Assembly: GCF_000716715.1 (NCBI RefSeq) | Contig: NZ_JNYJ01000006.1 | Coordinates: forward strand, 62,001-126,000 | DNA: 64,000 bases | Source: Dactylosporangium aurantiacum | Lineage (GTDB): Bacteria > Actinomycetota > Actinomycetes > Mycobacteriales > Micromonosporaceae | Direction of reading: 5' to 3' | Part shown: positions 63,118-64,000 of the stretch, piece by piece | Numbering within the stretch: position 1 is the stretch's first letter | Layout of the letters: the number at the start of each line of letters is the position of its first letter | Translations under genes and position numbers: made by a program | The notes under the pieces: model-generated | What the model was told of the DNA's origin: nothing | What the model saw: only the letters and a program-made list of their open reading frames with translations | Database searches by the model: none

Positions 63118-64000
63118 ATGATTCCGGATCGACGCACGGGAGTGTTGCGGGCACTGCCCTGGTCGCTGCGGTACGCCGCCGCGGCCGCCGGGTGTGCCCT
63201 GGTGATCGCCGCCGCGGTGTACCTGATGCTGCGCCTGGCGGTGCTGGTGGCGCCGCTGACGCTGGCGGTGGTCGTCGCGCTGCTGCTGACCGCGCTGCTG
63301 CAGCCGGTGACGGCGCTGGTGGGCCGGCTCGGCGCGCCGCGGGCGGTCGGGGCGCTCGCCGGCATTCTGGTGCTGCTGGTGGTGCTGATCGTGCCGGCGC
63401 TGCTGATGTGGCAGGCGGTCGCGCAGCAGGCCGGGGAGCTGCCCGACGAGCTGGGGCAGGGCTGGCAGCGCACCCGCGACTGGCTCGCCGGCGCGTTCGG
63501 GGTGAGCGAGCGCCGCCTCGACACGGCCGTCCAGCAGGGCGGCGAGCGGCTCCGCTCGGCGGTCGCGCCGAACGCGGCCGCGTACGCGATGAGCGCCGTC
63601 GAGGCGTTCGGCGCCGCGCTGCTGTCGCTGGTCCTGGTGTTCTTCCTGCTCAAGGACGGCCCGTCGATCGTCGGCTGGTCGCGGGGGCTGCTGCCGGAGC
63701 ACAGCCGCGACCGGTGGAGCGAGGCCGCGGCCAACGGCTGGCGTGCACTGGCCCGCTACGCGCGTGGCACCGTCGCGGTCGCCGCCATCGACGCCGTCGG
63801 CATCGGCGCGGCGCTGCTGGTGATCGGGGTGCCGCTCGCGCTGCCGCTGACCGTGCTGACGTTCGTGGCGGCGTTCGTGCCGGTCCTCGGCGCGACCGTG
63901 GCCGGTGCCGTGGCGACGCTCGTCGCGCTCGCCGCCGGCGGGCCGGTCGACGCGCTGCTCGTGCTCGCCGCCGTCATCGTCGTGCAGCAGGTCGAGGGCA
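63118..64000 (+). CDS. AI-2E family transporter (partial, continues past window)
   Basis: At least 294 residues from ATG 63118, open to the end of the window. TM pairs (PLTLAVVVALLLTALLQPVT, ILVLLVVLIVPALLMW), a soluble helical insert around ERRLDTAVQQGGERL, then VFFLLKDGPSIVGWSRGLLP and the hallmark GVPLALPLTVLTFVAAFVPV near 240. The family (PerM/TqsA-type, formerly UPF0118) moves varied small molecules or ions; the substrate is unknown. Confidence 0.88.
   Translation, partial: MIPDRRTGVLRALPWSLRYAAAAAGCALVIAAAVYLMLRLAVLVAPLTLAVVVALLLTALLQPVTALVGRLGAPRAVGALAGILVLLVVLIVPALLMWQAVAQQAGELPDELGQGWQRTRDWLAGAFGVSERRLDTAVQQGGERLRSAVAPNAAAYAMSAVEAFGAALLSLVLVFFLLKDGPSIVGWSRGLLPEHSRDRWSEAAANGWRALARYARGTVAVAAIDAVGIGAALLVIGVPLALPLTVLTFVAAFVPVLGATVAGAVATLVALAAGGPVDALLVLAAVIVVQQVEG

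Overview
The window is high-GC DNA (roughly 70% or more) with many GTG and some TTG starts, 4-bp ATGA/GTGA gene overlaps and leaderless-looking starts. It carries typical actinobacterial families: an AfsR-type BTAD/NB-ARC regulator, a SigE-family ECF sigma factor with a zinc-binding anti-sigma factor, DUF5997, MAB_1171c-type membrane protein, septum-formation lipoprotein, PadR and TetR regulators, and a ZTP riboswitch. The best guess is a filamentous actinomycete, probably Micromonosporales. That is an inference from gene content; no rRNA or tRNA gene is visible.

Layout. 1-2769 (-): an operon of XRE regulator, ImmA/IrrE-type metallopeptidase, MAB_1171c-type membrane protein and a cytochrome P450 that runs off the left edge. 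3097-7042 (+): diverging from it, two overlapping dynamin-like GTPase genes. 7083-10637: a lipoprotein, an SDR, a small membrane protein, an IS5 remnant, a zinc-ribbon-like protein and a fragment of a duplicated permease gene. 10638-16183 (-): a DUF4132 protein, then a MacAB-like efflux operon (lipoprotein, adaptor, ATPase, permease). 16282-18092 (+): an OmpR/HK two-component system diverging from the efflux operon across an 11-bp tandem repeat. 18114-18961: a ZTP riboswitch in front of a broken purH-like gene. 18951-25494: scattered enzymes, an aminoglycoside nucleotidyltransferase-like gene, a PadR/membrane-protein pair (the second frameshifted), an ATP-grasp enzyme and a DHFR-like reductase.

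25460-29862 is a signalling patch: PP2C phosphatase with GAF, STAS anti-anti-sigma factor, a frameshifted anti-sigma kinase and a PAS-GGDEF cyclase. 30100-32904 encodes the AfsR-type regulator. 32990-42786 holds a secreted protein, a UbiA prenyltransferase, DinB, a DUF5997/LysR-like pair, a secreted M43 metalloprotease, a GNAT fusion and small enzymes. 42805-46789 has a pyrF remnant, YCII and DHFR-like genes, and a FAD monooxygenase/TetR divergent pair. 46803-52776 has a membrane-anchored STAND NTPase with TPRs, a shrunken nitronate monooxygenase and hypothetical envelope proteins. 53621-57119 is an ECF sigma/anti-sigma/ABC transporter operon. 57273-59546 is a short UvrA-like ABC protein preceded by a 30-bp tandem repeat. 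The right end has a TetR regulator diverging from two membrane proteins, and the start of an AI-2E-type transporter.

Most interesting signals. (1) An identical promoter-like motif, [T/C]GTCGGATC-N10-CGTTCGTAG, lies upstream of three genes: two DHFR/RibD-like genes about 19 kb apart and a YCII gene. It suggests a small ECF-sigma regulon. (2) The XRE/ImmA/membrane/P450 operon sits back to back with paired dynamins. (3) Several enzyme genes keep only their two ends (purH-like, pyrF-like, nitronate monooxygenase), and others carry single small frameshifts. (4) A possible split regulator: DUF5997 with an HTH-like stretch, divergent from a LysR effector domain that has no HTH.
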